Part shown: in pieces, positions 33,035 to 41,706 of the stretch
How positions within the stretch are numbered: the first letter of the stretch is position 1
Layout of the letters: every line of letters begins with the position of its first letter
Translations under genes and position numbers: made by a program
DNA from: Clostridia bacterium
GTDB lineage: Bacteria > Bacillota > Clostridia > Lachnospirales > Anaerotignaceae
Direction: 5' to 3'
Length of the DNA: 49,180 nt
NCBI GenBank assembly: GCA_900757025.1
Contig: CAAEMG010000018.1
Coordinates: 1 to 49,180 of the forward strand
The notes under the pieces: model-generated
Told to the model about the DNA's origin: nothing
The model's database searches: none
Seen by the model: only the letters and a program-made list of their open reading frames with translations

Positions 33035-33186
33035 TATTTACCTCCTTGGAACTGCGGAATAAGCACTTTGCTTTTTTTCCGTTTGTTTTGCGTTAGCGTT
33101 TTTGACTAAACACCATTAGATCAATCTGTCTTGTCTGTGTGGGAATTGGGCACTACGAATTAAAAATGCCCGTTGATCAATCTGCA
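33035..33186 (-). ncRNA. Structured 5' leader, candidate cis-regulatory RNA
   Basis: From the predicted start point to the ribosome site the transcript can form several helices. Two copies of GAUUGAUC (plus-strand positions near 33174-33181 and 33118-33125) can pair with each other as a 9-bp stem including two G-U pairs. That stem would enclose a GGGCA/UGCCC hairpin. Downstream are GUU(U)AG/CUAAC and a long CGGAA..AAGCA/UGCUU..UUCCG hairpin that ends 12 bases before AAGGAGG. I could not match it to ydaO, c-di-GMP or other riboswitches I know. Function is inferred only. Confidence 0.45.
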
Positions 33187-33192
33187 ATTAGT

Positions 33193-33221
33193 ATATTAAC
33201 ATATTTGTAACAATTATGCAA
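33193..33221 (-). promoter_or_regulatory. Promoter of the 3D-domain gene
   Basis: On the minus strand TTGCAT (33221-33216) and TAATAT (33198-33193) are 17 bases apart; start point near 33186. Confidence 0.7.
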
Positions 33222-33382
33222 CAATTCTGCAAATTTATATTAATTCCTATGAAATTGCGTAACTTTTGCTTAACAATTTTGTTGATATGGCTTTTATATA
33301 CTTTCGCACGCTAAAGTGATAGCCTGTTTATTAGATACATATAACCAAAAATATAAAAGGTCAATTTGTGCAATAGTTATAA
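33222..33382. other. AT-rich spacer after tatD
   Basis: This is the upstream part of a 348-bp gap. It has no reading frame I can support and no clear terminator for tatD. Confidence 0.5.
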
Positions 33383-34150
33383 CTAATTATTTATATCATA
33401 GAGTTTTTTTGCATTTTCAGTTGTTATTTCGCACACTTTCTCATAAGAAATTCCTTTAATTTCCGCTATTTTTTCCGCTACAAATTCAATATATGAGGAA
33501 TTATTTCTTTTTCCCCTAAAAGGCGACGGAGCAAGGTATGGACAGTCGGTTTCGAGAACTATTTTTTCAATGGGAATTGCCTCCGCAACCTCCACAAGTT
33601 TTCTTGCATTTTTGTATGTAACAACTCCTCCGATACCTATATAAAAGCCAATTTTTATATATTCTTTCGCCATTTCAACACTGCCGGAATAGCAATGGAT
33701 AACACCCATATTCACTCGGCTTTCCTTAATAATGTCGAAACATTCCTGTGCCGCATCTCTTGAATGAATTATTACGGGAAGATTAATTTTTTTTGCAATT
33801 TCAAGCTGTTTTTTGAAAATATAAATCTGTTTTTCTTTGTTGTAGCCTTCATAGTGATAATCAAGGCCTATTTCGCCTATGGCACGCACCTTTTTGTTTT
33901 GAAGTGCTATTTTTTCTATTTCGGCTATATCCTCATCGGTTGTTTCTTCGTCATGTTCCGGATGAATACCTGCGGCTGAATATATAAAATCATATTTTTT
34001 GCCAAGCTCAACACCTGCCAAAGAGCTTTTAACGGCTTCTCCGGCATTTAATATATATTCAACGCCGTTTGCGTGCATTGATGTTAAAAGTTCATCTCTG
34101 TCGGCATCAAAGGCTTCATCGTCATAGTGTGCATGAGAATCAAAAATCAT
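33383..34150 (-). CDS. tatD: TatD family metal-dependent hydrolase
   Basis: The 255-aa TIM-barrel hydrolase or DNase has metal ligands in FDSHAHYDD (His6, His8), Glu in AIGEIGLDYHYE, then IIHSRDAA, GVIHCYSGS and LETDCPYLAPSPFRGKRN. TatD proteins are 3'-5' exonucleases or broad hydrolases. AAGGAGG precedes the ATG. It follows the gltX terminator. Confidence 0.93.
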   Translation of the reverse strand: MIFDSHAHYDDEAFDADRDELLTSMHANGVEYILNAGEAVKSSLAGVELGKKYDFIYSAAGIHPEHDEETTDEDIAEIEKIALQNKKVRAIGEIGLDYHYEGYNKEKQIYIFKKQLEIAKKINLPVIIHSRDAAQECFDIIKESRVNMGVIHCYSGSVEMAKEYIKIGFYIGIGGVVTYKNARKLVEVAEAIPIEKIVLETDCPYLAPSPFRGKRNNSSYIEFVAEKIAEIKGISYEKVCEITTENAKKLYDINN

Positions 34151-34273
34151 TGTATTTCCTCCTTAATAAAGTGTTTTTGTGGTTAAATTGGATTTGGTGA
34201 ACAGCCGTCTTTGCGGCAAACCGTTTTGCTTTCAGTTAAAATCAATTTTTCAAACCAAAATTTACCTTTTTCA

Positions 34274-34307
34274 CAAAAAATCCCCCAAAGCCGAACCTTG
34301 AGGGATT
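34274..34307 (-). terminator. Terminator of gltX
   Basis: On the minus strand AATCCCTCAAGG.. pairs with ..GGGGGATT and is followed by TTTTTTG. Confidence 0.85.
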
Positions 34308-34318
34308 TATAATAAAAT

Positions 34319-35767
34319 TTATTTGCTTAAAAGCTCAATGCCTTTTTCAATTCTCTTGAGAGTTTCTTCTTTTCCAAGAATATCTGCAAGTTCCATAGCT
34401 CCGCCCGGTGATGTAGGCTTTCCGGAAAGTGCCGTTCTTACAGGCCAAAGAAGCTGACCGTTTTTAATTCCAAGTTCACCTACAAGTGCCATAAGAGTGT
34501 CATGTATAACCGTTTCATTCCAGTCTGTAATGCCTTCAAGAACAGGAACGCATGCTTTAAGGCTTGAAAGAGCTATTTCCTCTGTTGTTTTCATTTTCTT
34601 GTGGATATAAAGCTCTGTCGAATATTCCGCAAGCTCATCGAAGAAATCTACAAGAGCAGGAATATCGTTAAGAGTTTCAAGTCTTTTCTGAAGAAGAGCC
34701 GCAACCTTTTTAAGGTCGATATTTTCATTTTTAATGCCTTCTTTAAGCTTAGGAAGAGCAAGTTCAAAATACTTGTCAAAATCCATTCTCTTAATATATT
34801 CGCTGTTCATCCATGTAAGTTTCTGAATGTCAAATATAGAAGGAGATTTGCTTAAACCGGAAATATCGAACTTTTTGATAAGTTCGTCAAGAGTAAAGAA
34901 CTCTTCGTTATCTGAAGGGCTCCAGCCTAAAAGAGCAATATAGTTTAAAACAGCCTCTACAATATATCCCTTTGCAATAAGGTCTTCAAAAGAAGCATCG
35001 CCGTTTCTCTTTGAAAGTTTGTGGTGTGCGTCTTTCATAACAGGCGGAAGATGAACATATTCCGGTGCCGTCCAGCCGAAAGCCTTATAAAGAAGGTTAT
35101 ATTTAGGTGTTGAAGAAAGATATTCGCTGCCTCTTACAACGTGTGTAATCTTCATAAGATGGTCGTCAATTACGTTTGCAAAGTTATATGTCGGCATACC
35201 GTCTGCCTTAATAAGTATCTGGTCATCAAGCTCACTGTTTTCAACCGTAATGCTGCCGTAAACAACATCATCAAATGTTGTTGTGCCTTCTGTAGGCATT
35301 TTCTGTCTTATAACAAAAGGCATGCCCGATGCAAGATTTTTTTCAATTTCTTCTTTTGAAAGACCAAGACAGTGTCTGTCATAGTGTGCAAATGCCTCGC
35401 CTTCATCATTTTTAACTTTGAGGCTTTCAAGTCTTTCTTTTGTGCAGAAGCAGTAGTATGCTTCGCCTTTTTCTATAAGCTCTTTGGCATAGTCCATATA
35501 TATACCCATTCTTTCACTTTGAACATATGGGCCGTAATCTCCGCCGATGTCTGGGCCTTCGTCATGTTTAAGACCTGTAAGGCGAAGTGTGTTGTAAATA
35601 ATATCAACAGCGCCTTCAACGTATCTTTCCTGGTCTGTATCTTCAATTCTGAGTATAAACTTGCCGCCTTTTGATTTGGCAATAAGATACTCATAAAGTG
35701 CTGTTCTTAAATTTCCGATGTGCATATAGCCTGTAGGGCTTGGTGCAAATCTTGTTCTTATTTCCAT
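34319..35767 (-). CDS. gltX: Glutamyl-tRNA synthetase
   Basis: The 482-aa class I synthetase has HIGN at residues 16-19 (FAPSPTGYMHIGNLRTALY) and KLSKRNG as the KMSKS-type loop. The length is typical of the discriminating or non-discriminating bacterial enzyme; these cannot be told apart by eye. Two ATGs are possible: the first, at 35773, touches GGAGGA, while the second, at 35767, is 7 bases away and gives MEIRTRFAPSPTGY, so I use it. Confidence 0.96.
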   Translation of the reverse strand: MEIRTRFAPSPTGYMHIGNLRTALYEYLIAKSKGGKFILRIEDTDQERYVEGAVDIIYNTLRLTGLKHDEGPDIGGDYGPYVQSERMGIYMDYAKELIEKGEAYYCFCTKERLESLKVKNDEGEAFAHYDRHCLGLSKEEIEKNLASGMPFVIRQKMPTEGTTTFDDVVYGSITVENSELDDQILIKADGMPTYNFANVIDDHLMKITHVVRGSEYLSSTPKYNLLYKAFGWTAPEYVHLPPVMKDAHHKLSKRNGDASFEDLIAKGYIVEAVLNYIALLGWSPSDNEEFFTLDELIKKFDISGLSKSPSIFDIQKLTWMNSEYIKRMDFDKYFELALPKLKEGIKNENIDLKKVAALLQKRLETLNDIPALVDFFDELAEYSTELYIHKKMKTTEEIALSSLKACVPVLEGITDWNETVIHDTLMALVGELGIKNGQLLWPVRTALSGKPTSPGGAMELADILGKEETLKRIEKGIELLSK

Positions 35768-35808
35768 TTTCATTCCTCCGTAAATATAGTAAACCTTAAA
35801 CTTATATA

Positions 35809-35837
35809 ATTATATATGGTTTTTTAATTCTCTGCAA
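35809..35837 (-). promoter_or_regulatory. Promoter of gltX
   Basis: On the minus strand TTGCAG (35837-35832) and TATAAT (35814-35809) are 17 bases apart. The leader is only about 35 nt, too short for a T-box. Confidence 0.75.
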
Positions 35838-35841
35838 CGGA

Positions 35842-37254
35842 TTATTCATTTTTCATTTCTCTTATTATATTTCCTATGTTTCTTATTCCCTTTTCAAGTT
35901 TTTCCTCGGTTATATCCGAAAAACAAAGACGTATATAGCTGCTGCCGCTTTGGCTTGGCATAAACTGGTTTCCGGGAGAAATTATTATTTTCTTTTCCAT
36001 AAGTTTCTGCATAAAAAGCGTCTGGTCATAAATTCCGGTATCTATCCAAAGGCTTATGCCTCCGTTTGGCTTTATATAATCCGTTCCTATATATCTGTCG
36101 CAGTATTTTACGGCTGTTTTATATTTTTCCCTTCCGTAGGCACATATTTTTTCCGTATGGCCCTTCCAGTCGCAATTATTAAGGTATATATCCAAAATCT
36201 TCTGTATAAGCCCCGATGTGGAAATATCGGCAGTATATTTTGCATTCATAATGCCCAAATGTATTTTTTTCGGCATTACGGCAAAGCCTATTCTAAGCCC
36301 CGGCATAAGTATTTTCGAAAAACTTTTTATATACACAACTCTGTTTCTGAAATCAAGAGCTTTTAAGGGCAGAAGGTCTTTTTTTGTATAATTGAAATCA
36401 TAAAGGTTATCATCTTCTATAATAAAGAAGTTATACTTTTCCGCAAGCTCAAGTATTTTACGCTTTTTGTCAAGACAATAGGAAACTCCCGTAGGCGTTT
36501 GAAAATATGACATCATATAAAATATTTTGGGGTGATAAATTTTCGCAAAATTTTCCAAAGCACTTATATCGCAGCCGTCGTCCTCCATGGGAATTTCTAT
36601 TATCTGGCATCCCCTATAGAGAAAAGCACCGGTCGCACCGTAAAATGTTGGTTTTTCCGTAAAAACCACATCGCCGTAAGTAAGCATTGCTTTTGCCACA
36701 ATATCAATACCCTGCTGTCCGCCGGAAAGAATTTGTATATTTTCGGCAGAAGCGGTAATTCCGTAATGCTTCAAAACATTGCATAAAGTCTGTCTTAAAG
36801 GATAATAGCCCTGACTGTCAAGAGCCGCAAAAGCCTCGCCTTTTTCCCTGTCCAAAAGCATATTAAAAGCCATTTTAAATTCATCTGTCGGGAAAAGCAT
36901 CTGAGGAAGAGTTGTATCCGTAAAGTTTATTGCGCCTTCAATAAGGCTGTTTTTTGAAAGCTGTGCATTTTCGTTTATAACAGGTTCGGGGATATTTTCA
37001 AGAGGAATTGGCGAAACGAAAGTTCCGCTGCCCTCATGGGAATATACAGCCTTTTTGTTTTCAAGGTATTTGTATGCCGAAACCACAGTGACGTTATTTA
37101 CCCCAAGTGCGGCGGCTGTTTTTCGTATAGGCGGCAGCTTGCTGTTGGATGGCAGAGTTCCGTCTACTATAAGGGCATATACACTGTCGGCTATTTGTTT
37201 ATATATAGGCTTATCCGATGATTTATCAATATTTATGCTGAAAATTTCGTCCAT
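35842..37254 (-). CDS. MocR-type GntR/aminotransferase regulator
   Basis: The 470-aa fusion protein has an N-terminal GntR winged helix (about residues 10-78: KPIYKQIADSVYALIVDG, LPPIRKTAAALGVNNVTVV, GSGTFV) and a class I aminotransferase-like domain. The PLP lysine is Lys314 in YIKSFSKILMPGLRIGF. MocR proteins sense PLP or amino-group compounds and regulate nearby or vitamin B6 genes. AAGGAAGTG precedes the ATG. Neighbouring gltX has its own promoter; the upstream EamA exporter is a plausible target. The repeat region upstream shows no clear operator. Confidence 0.92.
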   Translation of the reverse strand: MDEIFSINIDKSSDKPIYKQIADSVYALIVDGTLPSNSKLPPIRKTAAALGVNNVTVVSAYKYLENKKAVYSHEGSGTFVSPIPLENIPEPVINENAQLSKNSLIEGAINFTDTTLPQMLFPTDEFKMAFNMLLDREKGEAFAALDSQGYYPLRQTLCNVLKHYGITASAENIQILSGGQQGIDIVAKAMLTYGDVVFTEKPTFYGATGAFLYRGCQIIEIPMEDDGCDISALENFAKIYHPKIFYMMSYFQTPTGVSYCLDKKRKILELAEKYNFFIIEDDNLYDFNYTKKDLLPLKALDFRNRVVYIKSFSKILMPGLRIGFAVMPKKIHLGIMNAKYTADISTSGLIQKILDIYLNNCDWKGHTEKICAYGREKYKTAVKYCDRYIGTDYIKPNGGISLWIDTGIYDQTLFMQKLMEKKIIISPGNQFMPSQSGSSYIRLCFSDITEEKLEKGIRNIGNIIREMKNE

Positions 37255-37324
37255 GTGGTCACTTCCTTTGAAATGTAAATTTTTATTTGAGGAATACCTT
37301 TTCTTTGATAAAAGCTCTTTCTAT

Positions 37325-37535
37325 TTGTCATTATGAGCGAAACTAAGTGTGTCAGAATTTTGCTACGCAAACCCACCTTTTGCGGCAACACTTCTTTGCT
37401 GTTCTCTGTCGAAGAATCCCATGAACACAGACGAAAAGCCGTAAGTTTATCGTTTTTTGCATACTCGACAAAGATATGAGATGTTTCGGCTACGCTCAAC
37501 ATGGTAAAATATTGGTGGTTTTGTCGAATAAAACG
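37325..37535 (+). repeat. Dispersed intergenic repeat, copy B
   Basis: The 389-bp gap 37255-37643 holds this copy and the EamA terminator. It reads TGTCATTATGAGCGAAAC, then GTCAGAATTTTGCTACGC, then CTCTGTCGAAGAATCCCATG, then ATACTCGACAAAGATATGAG, and CGCTCAACATGGTAAAATAT. It is colinear with copy A in reverse orientation. Confidence 0.8.
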
Positions 37536-37590
37536 CCTCGTCAAGTCCTAATTGTACTCATACAATTATACCCCATAATTTTCTTCCTAA

Positions 37591-37637
37591 CAAATAAAAA
37601 AAACTGCCCCCGCCGAAAAATTCCGCCGAAAGCAGTT
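37591..37637 (-). terminator. Terminator of the EamA gene
   Basis: On the minus strand AACTGC pairs with GCAGTT around a GC-rich inner stem, followed by TTTTTTTTATTTG. Confidence 0.8.
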
Positions 37638-37643
37638 CAAAAA

Positions 37644-38546
37644 TCATTTCTTCTTCTTTTCAAAATGTATTATGTTTGGTGCAAGAGAGCCTAAAACAAC
37701 TATAACAGCACCTATGGCCTGCAAAGCCGACATACTTTCTTTGTAAAGCAAAAGCCCTATAAGCGCACCAACAACAACCTCTATTGCCGAAAGTATTCCC
37801 GAAACAGTAGCACTTATGTATGATGTGGATTTAACCATAGATACATTGGCAACCATTGTGCATACAAGGCTTATAAAAATTATATCAAAAATTGCCCTTG
37901 TGCCTTCGCTTCCCGTAACAGCCGCCTTCACAACGCCGAAATCCGTAAAGAATGCAAATACAATTCCTGCCGCCAAAAAACCGTAAACAAGCATTGTGTC
38001 TTTTGAATACTTGTCGCTGAAATATCGAGGTATACATACCTGAAGAGCCACGCCAAAGCCGTTTAAAAGACCACATATAATTCCCAAAACATCAAGCTTA
38101 ACATTTCCGACGCCTATTACGTTTGAAACAAGCACAGCACCTATAATGCACACAACTATGCTTATGCCATTTTTGGCAGAAAGTTTTTCTTTAAACACAA
38201 CCCTGCTTAAAAGTGCAATCCACACAGGACTCATAAACATAAGCACCGTTGCAACTGCAACAGGTATTCTTTCTATTGAAACCCCATATGAAACAAAACC
38301 AACACTGTAGCTTATTATTCCGTAAAGAGCGCACACTATAAGCCCTTTAATATCAACTTTAAGCACCTTTGGATTTGTAACGGCGTTAAATATCATAAAA
38401 GCTATTCCCGACAAAAAACAACGGAAAAAAGCTATATCTATGCTTGTAAAGCCGAAAGCATTAAGGGAACGCACAAAAATGCCCATTATGCCCCAAAGAA
38501 CAGCTCCGCTTAAAGCCATAAAAACACCCTTAGAGTGGGAACTCAT
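37644..38546 (-). CDS. EamA/DMT family transporter
   Basis: The 300-aa protein has ten membrane helices as two EamA repeats. The first starts GVFMALSGAVLWGIMGIFVR. The second has GFGVALQVCIPRYF and ends VVGALIGLLLYKESMSALQA, typical of RhaT/YdcZ-like drug and metabolite exporters. GGAAGGTGA is 5 bases before ATG 38546; a longer frame upstream has no ribosome site. Substrate unknown. The MocR-type gene lies downstream on the same strand. Confidence 0.92.
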   Translation of the reverse strand: MSSHSKGVFMALSGAVLWGIMGIFVRSLNAFGFTSIDIAFFRCFLSGIAFMIFNAVTNPKVLKVDIKGLIVCALYGIISYSVGFVSYGVSIERIPVAVATVLMFMSPVWIALLSRVVFKEKLSAKNGISIVVCIIGAVLVSNVIGVGNVKLDVLGIICGLLNGFGVALQVCIPRYFSDKYSKDTMLVYGFLAAGIVFAFFTDFGVVKAAVTGSEGTRAIFDIIFISLVCTMVANVSMVKSTSYISATVSGILSAIEVVVGALIGLLLYKESMSALQAIGAVIVVLGSLAPNIIHFEKKKK

Positions 38547-38580
38547 AAAATCACCTTCCAAAAAAGTTAAATATATGCTG

Positions 38581-38609
38581 ATTATATTGTATAAAAAACA
38601 AAATATCAA
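38581..38609 (-). promoter_or_regulatory. Promoter of the EamA gene
   Basis: On the minus strand TTGATA (38609-38604) and TATAAT (38586-38581) are 17 bases apart. Confidence 0.75.
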
Positions 38610-38754
38610 CACAAAAGCCTTGGTAATGAAATATTTTTTATTACCTAAGTGTTTTTATACACAATACATATTAAAACTATGTATTTTTTCATTTTAATTA
38701 TAACAGTTTTGTTTTATAATATTTACGTTATATAATTTTAAAGGAGGATTTATT

Positions 38755-39312
38755 TTGAAAGAACTTTTGGAGCTTTTCATTATATTTGCCAAAATAGGCA
38801 GCGTAACCTTTGGCGGCGGATATGCCATGCTTCCTATTTTAACAAGGGAATTTGTTGAAAAAAGAAACTGGGTAACAGACAGCGAACTTACCGACTATTT
38901 TGCCATAGGCCAGTGTACACCGGGAATTATAGCCGTAAACGTATCCACATTTATAGGAGCAAAACGAAAGGGCTTTATCGGCGGAATTATGGCAACTGTA
39001 GGCTTTGTATCTGTGCCAATAATAATAATAACGATTATAGCCGCATTTTTAAGAAACTTTGCCGACTATGCAATAGTTAAAAATGCCTTTGCCGGCGTGC
39101 GTGTATGCGTATGTGTGCTTATATTAAACGCAATTTTAAGGCTTTGGAGCAAATCCGTTGTGGATTTTACTTCTTTTATATTTTTTATTGCAATATTTCT
39201 GATTTCGGTTTTTTCGTCATATCTTCCTGTCAGCCTTTCTCCGGCAGTGCTTGTTATTGCCGCCGCAATATGCGGAATTTTAGTTAAAACAGTCGGAGGT
39301 AGAAAAAAATGA
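38755..39312 (+). CDS. chrA: Chromate transporter half, ChrA N-terminal type
   Basis: The 185-aa membrane protein is one half of a split CHR transporter. GSVTFGGGYAMLPIL near the N-terminus and FAIGQCTPGIIAVNVSTFIG are the CHR signatures. The start is TTG behind AAGGAGGA. A TATAAT at 38715-38720 may be its -10, with a poor -35. It overlaps the next gene by 4 bases (ATGA). Single-domain CHR proteins usually function as paired halves. Confidence 0.93.
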   Translation: MKELLELFIIFAKIGSVTFGGGYAMLPILTREFVEKRNWVTDSELTDYFAIGQCTPGIIAVNVSTFIGAKRKGFIGGIMATVGFVSVPIIIITIIAAFLRNFADYAIVKNAFAGVRVCVCVLILNAILRLWSKSVVDFTSFIFFIAIFLISVFSSYLPVSLSPAVLVIAAAICGILVKTVGGRKK

Positions 39313-39884
39313 TAACTCTTTTAAGGCTTTATTTTGAATTTGCAAAGGTAGGTCTTTTTTCAATAGGCGGAGGCCTTGCAACGCTTCCCTTCCTCTATGA
39401 CCTTGCAGACAGAACAGCTTGGTTTACCCATGCAGATGTGGCAAATATGATAGCCATTGCTGAGTCTACACCCGGAGCAATAGGCATAAACATGGCAACC
39501 TATGCCGGATACGTTACGGCAGGTGCTTTGGGCGGTTTTGTGGCAACCATAGGTCTTATAAGCCCTGCCATAATAATAATTTACGTTATAGCAAGGCTTT
39601 TAAATAAATTTATGGGCAACAAATATGTTGAAAGTGCTTTCTACGGTCTGCGTCCTGCCTCTATAGCCCTTATTGCCGTTGCCGGCTTAAACGTAGCAAA
39701 AATAACTCTTCTTAACTGGGAATATTTACCCGAACTCCGCACTATAGGAGATTTATTTGTAACAAGAGCAATAATACTTGCCATACTTATATTTTGGGGT
39801 CAGAAGAAATTCAAAAAATTACACCCTGTTGTTTTTATAGCAATATCGGCTGTAGTCGGAATTGTCTTCCATTTTTCCGTATAA
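39309..39884 (+). CDS. chrA: Chromate transporter half, second ChrA
   Basis: The 191-aa protein has GLFSIGGGLATLPFL and AIAESTPGAIGINMATYAG in the positions matching its partner. The two halves are diverged, which fits opposite membrane topologies. In anaerobes these pairs may move sulfate or another oxyanion rather than chromate. A bidirectional terminator follows. Confidence 0.93.
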   Translation: MITLLRLYFEFAKVGLFSIGGGLATLPFLYDLADRTAWFTHADVANMIAIAESTPGAIGINMATYAGYVTAGALGGFVATIGLISPAIIIIYVIARLLNKFMGNKYVESAFYGLRPASIALIAVAGLNVAKITLLNWEYLPELRTIGDLFVTRAIILAILIFWGQKKFKKLHPVVFIAISAVVGIVFHFSV

Positions 39885-39891
39885 AAAAATA

Positions 39892-39927
39892 AAAGCGTGT
39901 TCCTTTTAATCGGACACGCTTTTTTTA
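39892..39927. terminator. Bidirectional terminator
   Basis: AAAGCGTGTTCC pairs with GGACACGCTTT and has T-rich DNA on one side and A-rich DNA on the other. It serves chrA and the convergent brnQ. Confidence 0.88.
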
Positions 39928-39935
39928 TTATAAAA

Positions 39936-41216
39936 TTATTTTTTTCCCATTAAAGCCCCTATTACAGCTCCCACAGATGCGGGAATAATCCAAGCCAAGC
40001 CGCTGGCATAAAACGGCAGTTTTTCAAAGGCATACATAACAAAAGGAATATTTAGCCCAAGTCCGTCAAAAGTGTGTATAAAACTTACAATGCCGGCAAA
40101 AAGAACAGCCATAGGATATATATATTTGTATTCCAAAGTTTTTTTAGGCAGAAAGGCAAGTATTATAAGCACCAGAGCAATAGGATATATACAGCTTAAA
40201 ACAGGCACGGAAAATTTAAGTATTGCGTTAAGCCCTGCGTTAGAAAGCACAGTGCTGAAAACAGCAAGAATTACAACCCAGCTTTTATATGAAATTTTAG
40301 GCACTATTTCATTAAAATATTTCGAACAGCTGCATATAAGGCTTATGCAGGTGTTAAGACAGGCAATAACAAATATAACCGCAAGAATAATGTTTCCTAT
40401 ATTTCCGAAAATATTATTCGATATTGCCGTAAGAACCTGTGCACCGTTTTTGGCATCTCCACTGCCTTTTGTTCCTATAAAAGCCAATGCTCCGTACACA
40501 AACACAAATATAACAGAGGCAATGTATCCGGCTTTAATTGTGCAGTTTACAACATCATCGTTGTTTTCAAGACCCATGTTTTTTATGTTCATGGCTATAA
40601 CTATTCCGTATACCAAAGCAGCTATTGCATCCATTGTTTGGTATCCGTCTATAAAGCCCACAGAAACGGCGTTTGACGCATAATGTTCGTAAACTTCCGT
40701 ACCGGAAGGCAGCCCCTTTACAATACAGCCCACAAAAAGAACAGCTATAAGCACCAAAAGCACAGGTGCAAGTTTTTTGCCCAAACGGTCTATAAGTTTT
40801 GAAGGGTTTAAAGCAAGAATAAGCGCCACACCGAAAAATACAACGGAATATATAAATCTCATCAAAGGGCTTACGGAAACAAAAGGCGTAACAGCCATTT
40901 CAAATGAAGTTCCTGCCGTTCTCGGTATGGCAAGACAAGGGCCTATGGAAAGGTATACTATAAGTGTAAAAACAAAAGAAAATTTATCTCCTGCTCTTTT
41001 GGAAAGCGTCCTAAGGTCTCCGGAACGTGCAACGGCAGCAACGCCAAAAACCGGAAAACCTATTGCGCTTACGGCAAACCCAATAAAAGCAAGCACTGTG
41101 CTTGTGCCTGCCTGTGCACCCAAAAGAGGCGGAAATATAAGATTTCCCGCACCGAAAAACATTGAAAACAGTGTTATGCCGGCAAAAATCTGTTCTTTTA
41201 AAGACAGTTTGTGCAT
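39936..41216 (-). CDS. brnQ: Branched-chain amino acid transporter BrnQ
   Basis: The 426-aa carrier has twelve membrane segments. The LIVCS signature is clear: GITLFSMFFGAGNLIFPPLLG at residues 12-32, then GFPVFGVAAVARSGDL. It imports leucine, isoleucine and valine with a cation. AGGAG lies 9 bases before ATG 41216; an upstream in-frame TTG overlaps that site and is less likely. Confidence 0.95.
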   Translation of the reverse strand: MHKLSLKEQIFAGITLFSMFFGAGNLIFPPLLGAQAGTSTVLAFIGFAVSAIGFPVFGVAAVARSGDLRTLSKRAGDKFSFVFTLIVYLSIGPCLAIPRTAGTSFEMAVTPFVSVSPLMRFIYSVVFFGVALILALNPSKLIDRLGKKLAPVLLVLIAVLFVGCIVKGLPSGTEVYEHYASNAVSVGFIDGYQTMDAIAALVYGIVIAMNIKNMGLENNDDVVNCTIKAGYIASVIFVFVYGALAFIGTKGSGDAKNGAQVLTAISNNIFGNIGNIILAVIFVIACLNTCISLICSCSKYFNEIVPKISYKSWVVILAVFSTVLSNAGLNAILKFSVPVLSCIYPIALVLIILAFLPKKTLEYKYIYPMAVLFAGIVSFIHTFDGLGLNIPFVMYAFEKLPFYASGLAWIIPASVGAVIGALMGKK

Positions 41217-41265
41217 TATTTTCAACTCCTGCTATATTATTTTTTAATCAGATATTTATATTAAT

Positions 41266-41294
41266 ATATTACATTCATATATACTTTTTTTCAA
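41266..41294 (-). promoter_or_regulatory. Promoter of brnQ
   Basis: On the minus strand TTGAAA (41294-41289) and TAATAT (41271-41266) are 17 bases apart. Confidence 0.75.
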
Positions 41295-41361
41295 GTGGTA
41301 TATGGTTAAAACATGAAGGAAAGAAAGAAATTACGGGTTTTTACAACACCTTAATTTACCA

Positions 41362-41405
41362 AATGCCATCCACATTTTGTCATGTTGAGGGATTTTTCAA
41401 AGAGA
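41362..41405 (-). repeat. Dispersed intergenic repeat, fragment D
   Basis: Within the 490-bp gap 41217-41706 only one end of the repeat is recognisable: on the minus strand CTCAACATGACAAAATGTGG and then ATGGC. The rest of the gap is AT-rich with long A runs, has no supported gene and contains the brnQ and rny promoters. Confidence 0.55.
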
Positions 41406-41629
41406 AGTATCCGTTAAATCAAAAACTAACCACGATTCAATCTTACTCTCAGCCCAAAAAGTAATGTTTTTCAACAATAAGACAGTATTTAAAAAGACCT
41501 TTTATTCACAATAAAGACATCAATGATAAAACAAATATAATTTTTGTGGCAAAACTACTTAAAAAAAATTTTTTAAACAAAAAAAATTGTGGAAAATTTT
41601 GATGACCGTTGTTGTAAACTAAAATAAAC

Positions 41630-41658
41630 TTGACACAATTATTAAAAAGTAATAAAAT
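41630..41658 (+). promoter_or_regulatory. Promoter of rny
   Basis: A perfect TTGACA at 41630-41635 and TAAAAT at 41653-41658 are 17 bases apart. The leader is about 40 nt. Confidence 0.85.
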
Positions 41659-41706
41659 TAATAGGTGGCCTTATACCACAAAATAATAAAGATAAGTTGA
41701 TAGGGG

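Noticed and set aside
33035..33186. ydaO (c-di-AMP) riboswitch upstream of the 3D-domain gene
   Set aside because: The expected conserved GGGGGAACC-type and CCGAAU-type blocks are not visible; only a GCUAAC match occurs, which is too short.
35768..35841. T-box leader for gltX
   Set aside because: The promoter at 35809-35837 leaves a leader of only about 35 nt.
38755..39884. Frameshifted single full-length ChrA
   Set aside because: Both halves have their own CHR signature near their N-termini and start sites, with an ATGA overlap, so they are two genuine half-size genes.
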